Source of the DNA: Nageia nagi
Taxonomy: Eukaryota > Pinophyta
Reading direction: 5' to 3'
DNA length: 64,000 nt
NCBI GenBank assembly: GCA_050084985.1
Contig: JBITNC010000002.1
Location: 23,994,001 to 24,058,000 of the forward strand
Shown: piece by piece, positions 1 to 11,143 of the stretch
Layout: each line of letters begins with the position of its first letter
How positions within the stretch are numbered: position 1 is the first letter of the stretch
Translations under genes and position numbers: made by a program
Notes under the pieces: model-generated
The model's database searches: none
The model's input: the letters and a program-made list of their open reading frames with translations, nothing else
What the model was told of the DNA's origin: nothing

Positions 1-463
1 TCCAAAGATCACATGAAAGCTCAAAATTCACATCTAACAAGCTCACAAAGCAATCTCACAAAGATAACACAATATGTAAGTGGTTCCTCCAACTAGGAGT
101 ACATCCACTAACTAGATCTTTCTTTATCTCAAATATGAACTCTTACAATCTTTCTAACCTCAAGTCCTAAACACTAACCTATAACATAAATTTACTCCTC
201 AAATTGATGTATGATAATAAAAAGGTAACCTTCTATTTATAGGCCAAAATGCCTCTTTAGATCACTCTTTTACCTAATGCACAAAGGTGTGACATGCACT
301 CCCTTTTACCCAAGGGGCATGCTCATGACGTGGAGTGTAGGACAAGTTACATTGTCATATTCACTTAAATACTTAAGGTATCAAATGATACCTTTAAGTA
401 TTAGCAAATTTACATATAATATTATTACAAAACCTTTACAATAATGCATTATACATTCCAACA
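1..463 (-). repeat. Copia-family LTR, truncated by the window edge (solo or 5' LTR)
   Basis: This is the reverse complement of the LTR that bounds elements A, B and C. Its 5' end (TGTTGGAATG on the minus strand) lies at 463, and the conserved palindrome and the TATAAATA-type box are both recognisable. About 40 bp of its 3' end lies beyond the left edge. The bases just beyond 463 do not contain the purine tract that precedes a 3' LTR in this family, so it is either a 5' LTR whose element lies off-window or a solo LTR. The TSD cannot be checked. Confidence 0.85.
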
Positions 464-479
464 CTAAACCCATCCACCT

Positions 480-2774
480 GCTTCTTATCCATACAGGAAT
501 GCTTCTCCTTAACCCAAGAGAGATTAATTTTGGTTAAGGCACTTCTAGAAGTGATCATTGAAGATATTCTTGAGCACCATTAACATATCATAGAAAATAA
601 AATAATAGTAAATAACTAAAGAAAAAGTGTATATGTAATGATTTCTAAATAAAATTTGGAAATTACAATACTAGCTCTATCTGAGATAATAAATGAACTT
701 GGAAATGAAGATATTAAGAACACAAACTATCTTTAGTACAAAAAGTCAAAAATAAACTAAAAAACATCCTACAATAAAAATACTAAAAGTTGAGAACCTA
801 AAATATTGTAAATAATGTTACAAGAAATATTTTTGATGATCAGTACCTCAATTAGCTCCAATTGGTAGATACTATTTCTTTAGGTGTTGTCCATTTACTA
901 GGATTGGAAATTCATACTCTAACATTGTTGACAACCTGAAAGTATGTTTCCATATTTTTGCATTGATTTGATATGATCCCAACCAATTTGGATCTATTTA
1001 TTTTTCTTTTGATGTTGTTCATTCTTTAGAGCCCAATACAACACAATATCTTCTTTGTATAGAGCTTTGCCTCTTGCTCTCTTATTGAAGCTACCCACTA
1101 TTTTTATTGCTTTTTCTGAGAGGGTAACAAAGGCATTTCTTCTTTTCTCTTATAATTGTACCAACTCATCCAATATTTTTTGTAGGGCATCTTCATTCCC
1201 TAATTTTGTGTTGAATAAATACAAGACCCTCTCTCTAGATTTGCAGTTAACAAGTCATGTTGTCCATATACAAGATCATATGGTGATTTTCAAGTATTAT
1301 TCTTTGAAGTGATTTTATCAACCCATAAAGCATATTTCATATTTTAATTCCAAATCCTCTATTCTTTCTCATAGATCTCTTTATTCTTGTAAATAAATTT
1401 TTATTCAATGATTCTCCTAATCCATTTCCTTGTGGATAATAATTTGTTGACTAGGAAAATTGAATGCCATATTTCGAGCAAAATTTGATCATTTCAAATG
1501 ATGTAAAATATACACCATTGGCTATTACCACCTTCTAGGGCACTCCAAATTTTGTGATCATATATTATTTAAGGAATTTGATCATTAACTTAGTAGTGAA
1601 ATTTATCAAAGGTGTTGCCTGCATCCATTTGGTAAAATATCCACTTCTAATGTACAAAAGAATTTAGGTTAATTTCCCTAATCAAATCTATACCCCACTA
1701 TGGTGCTTCTATTATTATAGGCTTCAATGACATAATATATAGTTTTGTTTCCCTATGAATATTTGGCATTCATGACATCTTTTACAATATTCATACCCAA
1801 AGCAAATAATTTGGGTCAGTAAGATCATTTCCTAAGAATCTTATGAGTGGTTACTCTTTATGCATAATGTCCTCCACATAGGCCTTTGTGACACTCAAGT
1901 ATTGTATTTATCTCTTCTTCATGAATACATCTCAACTAAATTCCTTATGGATATCTTTAGTATAGGTGATCATCATATATCTTTCAACTTATTGTTTGAA
2001 GGATCGTTTTTATGTGTTGGATAGACTTTTTGAGAATTCAAGTGTTTGAAGATATCTACACATATCCGCATACCACTTGGAGTAACTAATATGATAGTAA
2101 TCATATTCTTCATGAATGTTAGTATTGTTGATTGTATTTACCATGAATATTTAAACATTAGCTAAATATGTAGCTAGTCCTTGACCATTGATAACCTTTG
2201 TTACATGAAATTCTATGTCATATTGAAGTAACTTGATCATCCATCTTGTTGGTCTCTTTTATGGTTCATCTTATGTTAATACATCCTCTATTATGATAAA
2301 AGGAATTTTAACATTTACTAGATTTATCCAAATATTATCTTAAAATACTCTAGGGCTTTGATAATGACAAATGCATGTTTCTCTATCATAACATATTTGA
2401 GCTTTGCATCTTTAAGGCTAGAACTCATAAAGGCTATTGGGACTTAAACTTTGTCCTCACACTTTTGAGATAATACTGTAGAAACTTTATCTTTGGAAAT
2501 ATATGCAAACAAATTGAAGGGTTTTGAATGTTTGATCAAGACACAAACATCAATAATCATCTATTTGATTGTTTCAAAATCCTTTAGGTTCTCTTCAGTC
2601 CATTTTATTTCTCCATCCCTTTTGAACATTTTATTGTATTACAAAAGTTGAGATTTCTACAAAATTGTTATGAATATCCTAAAAACAATGATCTTATCGA
2701 GGAAGGATCTGACTCCTTTTAAATATTTTGGTGGTTATATTCCATCAATACCTTTCACCCTTTCTAGATCTATT
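480..2774 (-). pseudogene. Ty3/gypsy pol remnant H, distal part (RNase H, integrase, C-terminal domain)
   Basis: Read on the minus strand through many stops. About 2640-2340 gives an RNase H-like stretch, with F-x-WTEENLKDFETIK and later PIAFMSSSLKDAKLKYVMIEKHAF, matching the DASD-LSQ-FxSRxLxxxExxY block of gypsy polyproteins. About 1650-1380 gives integrase core traces (VDIFTKWMQATPL, then ANGVYF in place of DNGxxF, then YYPQGNG). About 980-830 gives an integrase C-terminal trace (NWLGSYQI, VNGQHLKK). 480-830 has no recognisable domain and may be 3' non-coding DNA. The pol continues at 11643; copia element A separates the halves. The catalytic Asp of the DNG motif is lost, so this is inactive. 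Confidence 0.8.
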
Positions 2775-2835
2775 TGTTGGAATGTATAATGCATTATTAT
2801 AAAGGTTTGTATTAAATCTTCTATGTAAGTTCACT

Positions 2836-2870
2836 AATACTTAAGGGTATCATTTGATACCTTAAGTATT
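2836..2870. other. Conserved LTR palindrome (hairpin-capable)
   Basis: This is a near-perfect inverted repeat with arms of about 16 bp (AATACTTAAGG...TATCA and its complement) around a two-base centre. It lies about 130 bp upstream of the TATA box. It recurs in all seven LTR copies of the family in this window, with point changes (for example 361-415, 11200-11240, 44060-44105, 47465-47500, 53938-53975, 58100-58140). Confidence 0.8.
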
Positions 2871-2996
2871 TAAGTGAATATGATCATGTAACTTGTCCTA
2901 CACTACATGTCATGAGCATGCCCCTTGGGTAAAAGGATGTGCATGTCATGCTTTTGTACATTGGATAAAAGGGTGATCCAAAGAGGGATTTTGGCC

Positions 2997-3004
2997 TATA
3001 AATA
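2997..3004 (+). promoter_or_regulatory. TATA box of the copia LTR promoter
   Basis: TATAAATA sits in the context GGCCTATAAATAGAAGG, about 220 bp into the LTR. The same block is at 11366-11373 in the 3' LTR and recurs in the other family LTRs with minor changes. This placement fits the U3/R boundary of a plant copia LTR. Transcription start is inferred, not seen. Confidence 0.7.
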
Positions 3005-3260
3005 GAAGGTTCGATCTTTGTGATCACATACCAATTATGGAGTAAAGTTATGCTATAGGATAGAAGTGTAGGAAGTGAGATTAGGAGAATTGTATTTGTG
3101 ATTGAAGAAAAGATCTAGTTAGTTTATGTACTTCTAGTTGGAGGAACCACTTACATCTTGTGTTGTGAGATTGCTTTGTGAGTTTGTTAGAACTTATTGT
3201 GAGCTTTCATGTGATCTTGGTTGATTAGAAATTATCTTGTTAGTGTTAGTTCCTTCAAAT

Positions 3261-3272
3261 TGGTATCAGATC
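3261..3272 (+). other. Primer binding site (initiator Met-tRNA type)
   Basis: TGGTATCAGATC lies three bases after the LTR end. It matches the usual plant copia PBS TGGTATCAGAGC except at the second-last base. Confidence 0.85.
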
Positions 3273-3557
3273 CACTTGAAAGATCCTCTTCACAACCTTG
3301 GTGTCAAATTTCTTCTTCTTGGTGTGGAAGCTACATCTTTGTGATCCTTTTTCAACTTGAAGGTCTTATTACTTCATTTTTTTTGAGGTCTTGTTGAGGT
3401 AAACTCAAGAGAAGGTATAAATAATTCCTTCCTTCTTGGTCAAATGTTTTTACTATGCTCCTAACATATTATTTGTTATGTGTTAGTTCATCCTTTTTAA
3501 CAAAATATGCTTAAAAATTAGAAATTTAATGCAATTGTATAACACTAACCTTTGTGT

Positions 3558-3617
<60 letters not shown>
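3558..3617. repeat. (TA)n microsatellite
   Basis: About 60 bp of alternating TA with one phase slip, within the leader of element A. Confidence 0.95.
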
Positions 3618-4127
3618 TGCTTACCTTTTTTCTGTAAAGAGGTTAGTGTACAATTTGCAATATTTTCCATAAGCTATTTTTGAAACAAAGGAAGTTATTT
3701 TTTTTTAAAAGGCTTGATAACATCCTTTTTAAAAAAAAAGGAATTACAATTTTTTTTAGAATTTTTTTTCCAAAAAAAATTAGACCAATTTTTTTTTTTT
3801 TTTGCTTCTATAGTATGATTAAATATTTTTAAGAAAAATAAAGATTTTGTATTATGATTAAATATTTTTAAAGGATATAAAGATTTTTTTTTAATGTAAT
3901 AGTATGATTCAAAAAAATAGGCCAAAATCCCACACATGACATTCTTAGGACAACATAGAGGATTCAACTGTTGACCCCACCTCTCCTTCGCACTCTCTGC
4001 TACACAAATCTAGAACCCTCCTTTTTTTTTGTTGGTCTCTACCTCCTAATGACCCCTTGTGGCCTTGCTCTACCACCTAATGGCCCCACATGGCCTCTCT
4101 TTGCTACCCAATGGACCCTCATTATTT

Positions 4128-4367
4128 GAGCATTTTTTTCTTTACTCTCCATTCTCTGCCTAGCCCTCATGGCCTTCTTCCCATTGGCCTCCTCCTCACT
4201 TGGACTTGAGTGTTTTCTTCTTCACTCTCCACTCTTTGCCTAGCCCTCATGGCCTTCTTCTTATTAACCTCCTCCTCACCTAAACCTGAGCATTTTTCTT
4301 CTTCGCTCTCCACTCTTTGCCTAGCCCTCATGGCCTTCTTCACATTAGCCTCTCCTCCCACTACCTT
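4128..4367 (+). repeat. Three tandem copies of an 80-bp repeat
   Basis: Units starting at 4128, 4208 and 4288 share GAGCATTTTTCTTCTTC, CTCTCCACTCTTTGCC and TAGCCCTCATGGCCTTCTTC. They are C/T-rich on the plus strand. The array seems specific to copy A, because B and C show only unrepeated C/T-rich leader sequence. It creates open frames on both strands that I treat as by-products. Confidence 0.85.
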
Positions 4368-6160
4368 GCTACTGAATCACATAAAAATAAAAAAATAAAA
4401 ATAAAAACCCTATGGCCATTGTGGCCCTCTTGACTCTCGTGGCCCTCTCAACCCTTGCAACTACATTTTTACCTCCACCTTCACGCGCATCGCCACCCAA
4501 TCCCTTCACTTTGGTAGCTATTCCCTTATCTTTTTTTTACTCAAACTTTAGTACTTTTTTTTTCTTGGTCAACCTTTTTTGCTTGTTCCTTTGAGCTGCA
4601 TGGAGTAAGAATTCAAACTTAGCATTATGTTTGCATCCACTTTTCATTTAATTTTTTGCAGACTTAGTACTTTTTCCTTGTTGAAAAGGTTTAACCAAAA
4701 TCAAATCTCATTATTTGATATCTTGAGACATAGGGGTATTTAAAAAAAGGGAAAAAAAGAGAAAGGGGTTACTTTAATTTGAGTAAACTCTAATTATTAA
4801 AGTAAATATTTGAAGCTATATAAGGTATTTTTTATCTAAAAAGATAAATGATTTAGGCATTACAATTAAGGGAATTAATACTTAATTTTTTTTGGTAGAC
4901 ATTTGAAATCATTTTCTTAAAGTTAATTTCTTTCTCCTAAAAGTTAAGAGTGATTATACAATAAGATCTTATTTCCTAAAGTGATCATTGAAGGAATCAA
5001 GATCAAGATCCTTTTTTTAAGTAAAGAAAAGGGGGGGAAATGTTATGGACCTTTTTTTTTTACTTAAATTCCAAGTTATGGAAATGATGCTTGTTTACAT
5101 TTATTTTTTATTAACTTATGCAAGTAATGCATATCCAACACTTAGAATTAAGTGAATGTCTCTTATGTGTTTGCCTATTTTTTTTTTTTTTTTTTTTAAA
5201 TTTAACTTATGCAAAATATTTTAGATTGCATGAATGGATGAATGTCTATCACTTAATTTTTTTGGATGCATCTTAAGTGTCTTTTAAATGCAACTTTGGA
5301 AATGATTGCATGTTAGAATTGACAAATGTCTTATAAAAAGTAATAAGATAATGCATACTTAATTATGTTAATGATGCATGTTTTTAATGCTTAGAACCTA
5401 ATTTTTTTTTAAGTTAATACTTAGGACTTAAATTTTTTTAAGATGCATGCTTATGACTTAAGAATGCATGTTGAGTATTTATCCTTATGCAAAGTATGGA
5501 ATGGACTTATGCAAAATAAGTGATGATATAAAAATGTTCTTTAGGGTTGGAAAAAAAAACCCATTGGACACTTAGGTTTCAAATATTTGCATGGATGATG
5601 TTTTATGCTCTTTACTATATGTTTCATTTTTTGATTTATTTTCTTATGCAAATATTGATATGAGCAACCCCCTAAAATGAACACATACACACATATGTTC
5701 CACATGACTTGTTTGGGGAGCCATGAGGTGAGGACAGGTAGACTAGAGCCTTTAAGTCCAATGATCCAACTGATGAAAAATTTGTACTTTTTAATTTCCC
5801 CTAAGTCTTTTGATGGTCTAGATTTAACTCTAATAGATGGATAGGTATGTGTGTAATGATACCACATATTTACACATCCATTCAAGGATTATCTTGATAA
5901 CCTAGGAGGACAACTTGAAACCTAATCAAGATTAATAATTTGGCAAATCTAATAAATATCAAAACCATGAAAAATAGCTATTACTTCTCCTTATGAGAGT
6001 ATATTGATACCCAAGGGGAACTGGTTGAGGATTGGTAGTACTTGGGCTCCTCTTGTGTGGGCATCTAGGTGAAGGCCTAATTTTAGATAAGAAAACAAGC
6101 CTCAACAATATCACTCTACATCTACGGTTCTTGAGATGAGAAATGTATTTGGGTACATGG

Positions 6161-6430
6161 GTTATTATTTGAATTGTAAAACATTTGCACTTGTGAATCA
6201 AATCAAGCATATATTTAGTGTTAAATGTAACATGTATTATTTGCTTAGTTAAAACTTAACATTTAATATTATTTATTGAAATTATATGCTAGTTATTATT
6301 TGAATTGTAAAACATTTACACTTGTGAATCAAATCAAGCATGTATTTAGTGTTAAATGTAACATGTATTATTTGCTTAGTTAAAACTTAAAACTTAACAT
6401 TTAATATTGTTTATTGAAATTATATGCTTA
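6161..6430 (+). repeat. 131-bp tandem duplication just upstream of gag
   Basis: The block starting GTTATTATTTGAATTGTAAAAC occurs at 6161 and again at 6292 with few differences. Elements B and C carry it once, so the duplication arose in the A lineage. Confidence 0.85.
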
Positions 6431-6449
6431 TTATTTCACATTCTTGTGT

Positions 6450-7420
6450 AGCAAATAAGAAATCCTTTTTACCCAAGCACATTCTTGATGGTTCCAAATA
6501 TGGGATTTGGAAACCATGAATGAGAGCTGAATTACAATCAAAGAAGCTATGGCAAATAGTGAATAAGAACTTGGTACCTCTTATAGATGAGAAGGCACTA
6601 GAAGCTTACAACAGAAAGAATGAGTTGGCAACCTCCATGATTTATCATGTAGTTTCAAAAGATGTTCTTCTAATGATTTCCTTTTCAACCTTAGAAAAGG
6701 AAGCATGGGATAAGCTTAAAAAAATCTACCTTGGTTCAAACTTTTCAATAAGGTTTACCATTCTCCAAAAGTTGCTTCAATCTTGTCAAGGGGAAAATGA
6801 AAATGTGGCTATCTACTTAGATAAAATCATTGACCTAAGGACCCAACTTATTGCTTGTGGGTGTAATTGGATGAATGATGAGTTTATGGCTTTCATCATT
6901 CTTCAAAGCCTCTCTTCAAAGTTTGAAAACTTCGTGACAGCTATGTAAACAAAGCTTGATGATTAAAAAAAAGTCTTCTCCCTTGAGAACCTTTCAAGGC
7001 ACCTATTGAAGCATGAGGAAACCCTTAACAATAAAGGGTTGATTTCTTCTCCTAAAGATAATAATGTTGCTATTGGAGCAACCAAAACTCCTTTGAAAAG
7101 GAAGTTCAACCATAAAAATAAATCTTATCCTTCTTCCTCTAAAATGTTTGAGAAAAGAAATAATGGTTACAATAGCAATAGGAACAACAGAAACCACAAC
7201 CACAGCTGCAAAAATAATGGCAACAATAATCATTTCAAGCAAAGAGATGGAAAAGGCAAAGCAAACACTCTTTATCCTAAGGAAACATTTGATGGTAGTT
7301 GTAACTATTATGGCATTCAGGGTCACAATGAAGTTGATTGTTACAAAAAGAAAAGAGAAGAAAAGTTTAAAGGTAATGGAAATGTAAAGAACTACAAAAG
7401 AAAAAAAATACTCATGCTAG
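6450..7420 (+). pseudogene. gag: Copia gag (element A), broken
   Basis: The reading starts near KSFLPKHILDGSKYGIWKP, which is the N-terminal DGxNYxxW block of plant copia Gag, and meets a TGA stop directly before MRAELQSKKLWQIV. The helical Gag (UBN2-like) region runs to TAA at 6946-6948, then continues in the same frame after more stops. An Asn/Lys-rich basic stretch leads to the zinc knuckle CNYYGIQGHNEVDC near 7300-7340. The canonical form is CX2CX4HX4C; here the second cysteine is tyrosine, and the same change occurs in B and C. Gag would form the virus-like particle that packages the RNA. The identity is secure by comparison with the family; the gene is dead. Confidence 0.85.
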
Positions 7421-7439
7421 TTTTGCTACAACACTCTAC

Positions 7440-7985
7440 TCCATGTCTCACTCTTTTTCATCTGAATGGATTTTTGACTTTGGTTGCACTAATCACCTAT
7501 GCTTTGAAAAAGAAAAGTTTGAGAACTTTCATAAGTATAAAAAGGATGTGGTTGTTATAGGTTATAACTCTACCCTTAAATTCCAAGGAATTGGGAGTGT
7601 GATGATTCATAGAAAGGTTCTTGAAAATGTTCTCTATGTTCTTAAGTTAAAGATGAACCTTCTCTCTATGATCCAAATTGCTAGAAAAGGGTACTCTTTT
7701 GAGTTTGACTCTCAATTCTATGCATTTAAAAAAGACTTGCCACTTTCGTTAAAGGGTCTATGAAAGATAACCTCTACATTATGGATCAAATTCCATCAAA
7801 GATGTGTCTTATTTCTAGTGTGTGTTCTAAAGAAAATATTTGGCACCATTATTTAGAGCACCTTAACCATAATAATATTCAAGTCATGAAATACTAAAAA
7901 CTTATGGAAGGTTTACCTTCAATTTCTCCTTCAATTGGTCTACACGAGAAGTGCGATCTTGGCAAGATGCATAGATAAAAATTTA
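7440..7985 (+). pseudogene. Copia protease and GAG-pre-integrase region (element A)
   Basis: Protease is recognised by SEWIFDFGCTNHLCF (about 7455-7500), corresponding to the WxxDSGAxxH active-site block of copia aspartic proteases. The catalytic D-S/T-G is D-F-G here. GSVMIHRKVLENVLYV and LNLLSM-like sequence follow. The zinc-binding HHCC part of integrase (WHHYLEHLNH ... EKCDLGKMHR) ends the block. It has HEKC where B has CEKC, so one zinc ligand is lost. At least one frame change and one stop separate it from gag. Confidence 0.8.
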
Positions 7986-8790
7986 AAAAATATAAGGCAA
8001 CAAGAGCATCTCAACCTCTTCAACTTGTGCATTCAGATTTGATGGGTCTATTTTAGACTAAGTTAGTTGGAGAAGCATCTTATGTCTTGACCTTCATTGA
8101 TGACTTTAGTAAGATGACCTTTGGGTATCTACTTGAGCACAAAGATCAAACCTTTAAGAGTTTTAAGGTTTTTAAGGCCTTTGTTGAGAATCAAACTAAC
8201 CTTAAAATCAAGATGTTGAGATCAGATAATGGAGGAGACTATAACAATAATGAGTTCAATGACTATTATGCTAAGTATGAAATCAAGAGGCAATTTACAA
8301 TTCCATACACTCGTTAGCAAAATGTTGTTACCAAAAAGAAAAATAGAATAATTATGGAGATGGCTAGATGCATGTTAGGTAATATTCCTAATTTCTTATG
8401 GGGTGAAGATGTGAGTACTACTATTTACACCTTGAATAGGTGTCCCATAAAAGTTGTTTAGAGTAAAACTCTTTTTGAGACATGGTCAAGAAGAAAACCT
8501 AACATTTCTCACCTTAGGGTGTTTGGTTATGAAGCATTCTCTTACATTATTTATGAGAAAATGAAGAAGTTGGATAAAAGAGCTAAAAAATACATCTTTA
8601 TGGGTTATGAAAATCAACATATAGGCTACAGGCTCTACTCTCCAACCTATAAAGCACTGTTCATTTCAAAGGATGTAAAGTTCAATGAACTTGATGATCT
8701 AGAGGACTCTTTAGTTGCTCATAGCTAGTTGGATATTGATATAGACAAGTCACCTTATGAACAAAATTATCCAACATAAAGGGTAATAAG
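7986..8790 (+). pseudogene. Copia integrase (element A), broken
   Basis: The core shows the first Asp (HSDLMGLF, then a stop), FIDDFSKMTFGYLLEHKD, and the second Asp in MLRSDNGGDY. It then gives QFTIPYTR and the C-terminal part: WGEDVSTTIYTLNR, HLRVFGYEAF, KKYIFMGYENQHIGYRLY. Three or more in-frame stops interrupt it (for example after PYTR). Integrase inserts the cDNA into host DNA. Of the three copies in this window, A preserves the integrase most fully. Confidence 0.85.
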
Positions 8791-8819
8791 GAGCATGACC
8801 TTGAACAAATCCTTAATTA

Positions 8820-9710
8820 CCAAGATTAACAATAAGCATGAGCCCTCAACCTTCAAAGAAGCTTCTAAGCATGAGTGCTAGATGGAAGCCATGAAAGTGG
8901 AATATGAGGTGCTTGTAAAAAATAAAACTTGGTACTTGGTTCCTTATCTCGATGAAAAGAATGTAATTGGTAATAAATTGATCTACAAGGTCAAGTTCAA
9001 TTCAGTTGAAGATATTAAAAAATACAAGGCAAAGTTAGTAGCTAAAGGTTTTGCCTAGAAATACGATGTATATTATGAGGAAACCTTTGCTTCCATGGCA
9101 AAGATGCCTACTGTGAGAGTTATCCTTGCTCTTTCTATAGCTCAAAGATGGAAAGTTCTTCAACTTGATGTTAAGAGTGCATTTCTCAATGGTGATTTAG
9201 ATGTGGAAATCTTCATGAATCAACCAAAAGGGTTTATTATAAAATGTAAAGAGTTCTTTGTGTGCAAGCTAAAGAAGTATTTTTATGGACTTAAGTAAGT
9301 ACCTAGATCTTGGTATAGAATGATTTTAGGGTACTTTCCAAACATTGGATTCTCCAATTGTTTTTTTGACTCCAATATATATGTGCTCAATTAAGGAAAA
9401 GATGTGATCTTGATTCTACTTTATGTGGATGATATTTTGATTACTTGGAACAATGATGAAATCATTCAAGACTGCATATCCAAATTTAAGGCAATTTTTG
9501 AAATGACTAATCTTGGTCTCTTGCATTACTATCTTGGAATGCAAGTGTATCAATACAAGGATTATACTTATATCAATCAATCTAAGTATATATCAAATAT
9601 CTTGCAAAAGTTTATAATGGAGGAGTGTAGATATGCTACAATCCCAATTTCTCTTGAAATCACTATTTCTCTAAGCTCCAACTCTTAGTTAGCTGATGCT
9701 ACAACTTATG
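8820..9710 (+). pseudogene. Copia reverse transcriptase (element A), broken
   Basis: The canonical copia RT order is visible: MEAMKVEYEVL, NKTWYLVP, YKAKLVAKGFA (stop) KYDVYYEETFA, LQLDVKSAFLNGDL, MNQPKGF, KKYFYGLK (stop), then the catalytic LLYVDDILIT at about 9415-9450 and LGLLHYYLGMQV. The YVDD box is intact, but at least three stops interrupt the frame. This is the only copy of the three with the whole RT length, so it serves as the reference for the deletions in B and C. Confidence 0.9.
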
Positions 9711-10385
9711 AGTAATTAATTGGTAGTTTTTTGTATTTGACTATATCTAGGCCAAATATTACCTTTGTAGTGAATCTGATGGCATGATTCATGTGAAAAC
9801 CTTATGTTGAGCACCTCAATGTTATTAAGCAAATATTGAGGTATGTTGCATGGACTAAGGATCTTGCTCTTAAGTATTCTAAGTTTTCCTCATTTGTTCT
9901 CTTTGGATTCTTAGATTCTGACTATGGGGAAGATAGAGATGATAAGAAGTCAACCTCTACATATGTGTTTAGCATTAGTTTAGGTGCTATCTCTTGGGCT
10001 TCCAAAAAGTAGCCTACTATTTTTCTTTCCACCATAAAAGTTGAATATCATACCATGTCTATTGTAGCCCAAGAAGCCATTTAGCTACAACATCTTCTGA
10101 AAGAAATTAGGTTTGAGCAAGGTGGATCATATTTTATCTCTTTAGATAATTAGTTGGTTATTTCTTTGGATAAGAATCTAATGTTCCATCAGAGAACAAA
10201 ATGTATGGAAATCCATATGCATTTTATCTGAGAGAAGGTTCTTGATGGCATCATACACCTAGATTATTATCCATCCACCTTGAACTCCATTGATTTGTTC
10301 ACCAAGCAGCTCCTATAAGCTTAGTTCTATAAGCTTAGGGATGCTATCAAGTTGGTGAAGTTTCCTCAAGGGAGAGTGAAGTTTG
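9711..10385 (+). pseudogene. Copia RNase H (element A), broken
   Basis: The sequence follows RT and aligns with the better-read RNase H segments of B (52580-52840) and C (44875-45105). It contains counterparts of the AISWxSKKQPT block and the FTK-P-L C-terminal block. Many stops and frameshifts are present. The domain would degrade RNA in RNA:DNA hybrids during cDNA synthesis. Confidence 0.75.
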
Positions 10386-11131
10386 AATTCTTATGTTGAA
10401 TTCATGTTTGTGATGACTTCACCCCTAGGAGGATTTTGTGCTATATAGTGTTGATTTTATTGTACACCTTCATGGTAAGTTTGCCCTACATGAGAAAATT
10501 ATTGTACAAATTGGCCAATATTATACTATTTTAGTTATCCATGCATGAGAAACTCTTATGTGTCTTTTGGCACTATTCAATTATCCATATGTGAGGAACT
10601 CGTATGTGCATACTCTATTTTTTGTCAATCTAGCACTATTTAGTTATCCATGTGTGATGAACTCTTATGTGTATTTTAGCACTATTCAATTACCCATATG
10701 TGAGGAACTCATATGTGCATGCTCTATTTTGTAATGATAATCAACACATATTTTAATATATAGTAGGTGACTATAAGTTTTTGACATGGTATCTTCATGA
10801 TGACTTATAGTGCACCATTGATTAGTTCATGATGGCATTTGTATGATTCATCTATCCTTGTTCATATGAATATGATGCATCTAACTGATCTTATTTTCTA
10901 ATCTGCTTAAGCTCTTAGAGACTCTTCATGACTTCTAGTTGGATGACTACTTCATGTACATTAAAATTGGTTGTGGTTAATGATTGTATTTGACAAAGTA
11001 GTGAGTCTTAAAATAGATATTTTTTACTTCACAAATATGTAAAAATTTCTCATCTCCATTGTATTTGTTTGGAGGAGAACTCTCTTACTTTCTCTTCTTC
11101 TTGTCTCTTACTCACTCTATCTTAATATTGT
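10386..11131 (+). other. 3' untranslated trailer of element A with repeats
   Basis: This is non-coding sequence between RNase H and the purine tract. At about 10525-10730 a block with TTATCCATGTGTGAGGAACTC and TATGTGCATGCTCTATTTT occurs as four imperfect half-units, or two units of about 120 bp. Element B has only one such unit (about 53325-53420). No gene is seen. Confidence 0.65.
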
Positions 11132-11143
11132 ATTAAGGGGGAG
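11132..11143 (+). other. Polypurine tract of element A
   Basis: ATTAAGGGGGAG directly precedes the TG of the 3' LTR, as expected for the plus-strand primer. The related tract in C (44163-44173, minus) and in B (53869-53879) is slightly eroded. Confidence 0.85.

Larger units (their letters stand above)
2775..3257 (+). repeat. 5' LTR of copia element A
   Basis: This 483-bp terminal repeat (TG...CA) is near-identical to 11144-11637. It contains the family palindrome at 2836-2870, a TATA box at 2997-3004, and a 3' end running into the PBS. Confidence 0.95.
3273..6449 (+). other. Long untranslated leader of element A
   Basis: This stretch of about 3.2 kb between PBS and gag contains no sense-strand coding domain. 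It holds an (AT)n run, poly-T tracts, an 80-bp triplicated repeat (4128-4367), and a 131-bp tandem duplication next to gag (6161-6430). Parts are recognisable in the leaders of B (47921-49734) and C (54364-57712), so the long leader is a family trait. An open frame on the opposite strand (5541-5885) has a counterpart in C but shows no sign of protein-level constraint. Confidence 0.7.

Noticed and set aside
1055-1312. 85-codon plus-strand frame.
   Set aside because: The opposite strand carries the integrase/C-terminal remnant of gypsy element H, so the plus-strand frame is a shadow.
4167-4398. Overlapping open frames on both strands rich in repeated peptides (for example SSLSTLCLALMAFF).
   Set aside because: They are translations of the 80-bp tandem repeat in a retrotransposon leader, whose unit happens to lack stops.
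5541-5885. Open frame of 114 codons antisense in the leader of A, with a related open frame at 54781-54981 antisense in the leader of C (a possible conserved antisense accessory protein).
   Set aside because: A codon-by-codon comparison over about 65 codons shows roughly 6 synonymous against about 20 amino-acid-changing differences. The B leader lacks the region. This is DNA homology without protein constraint.
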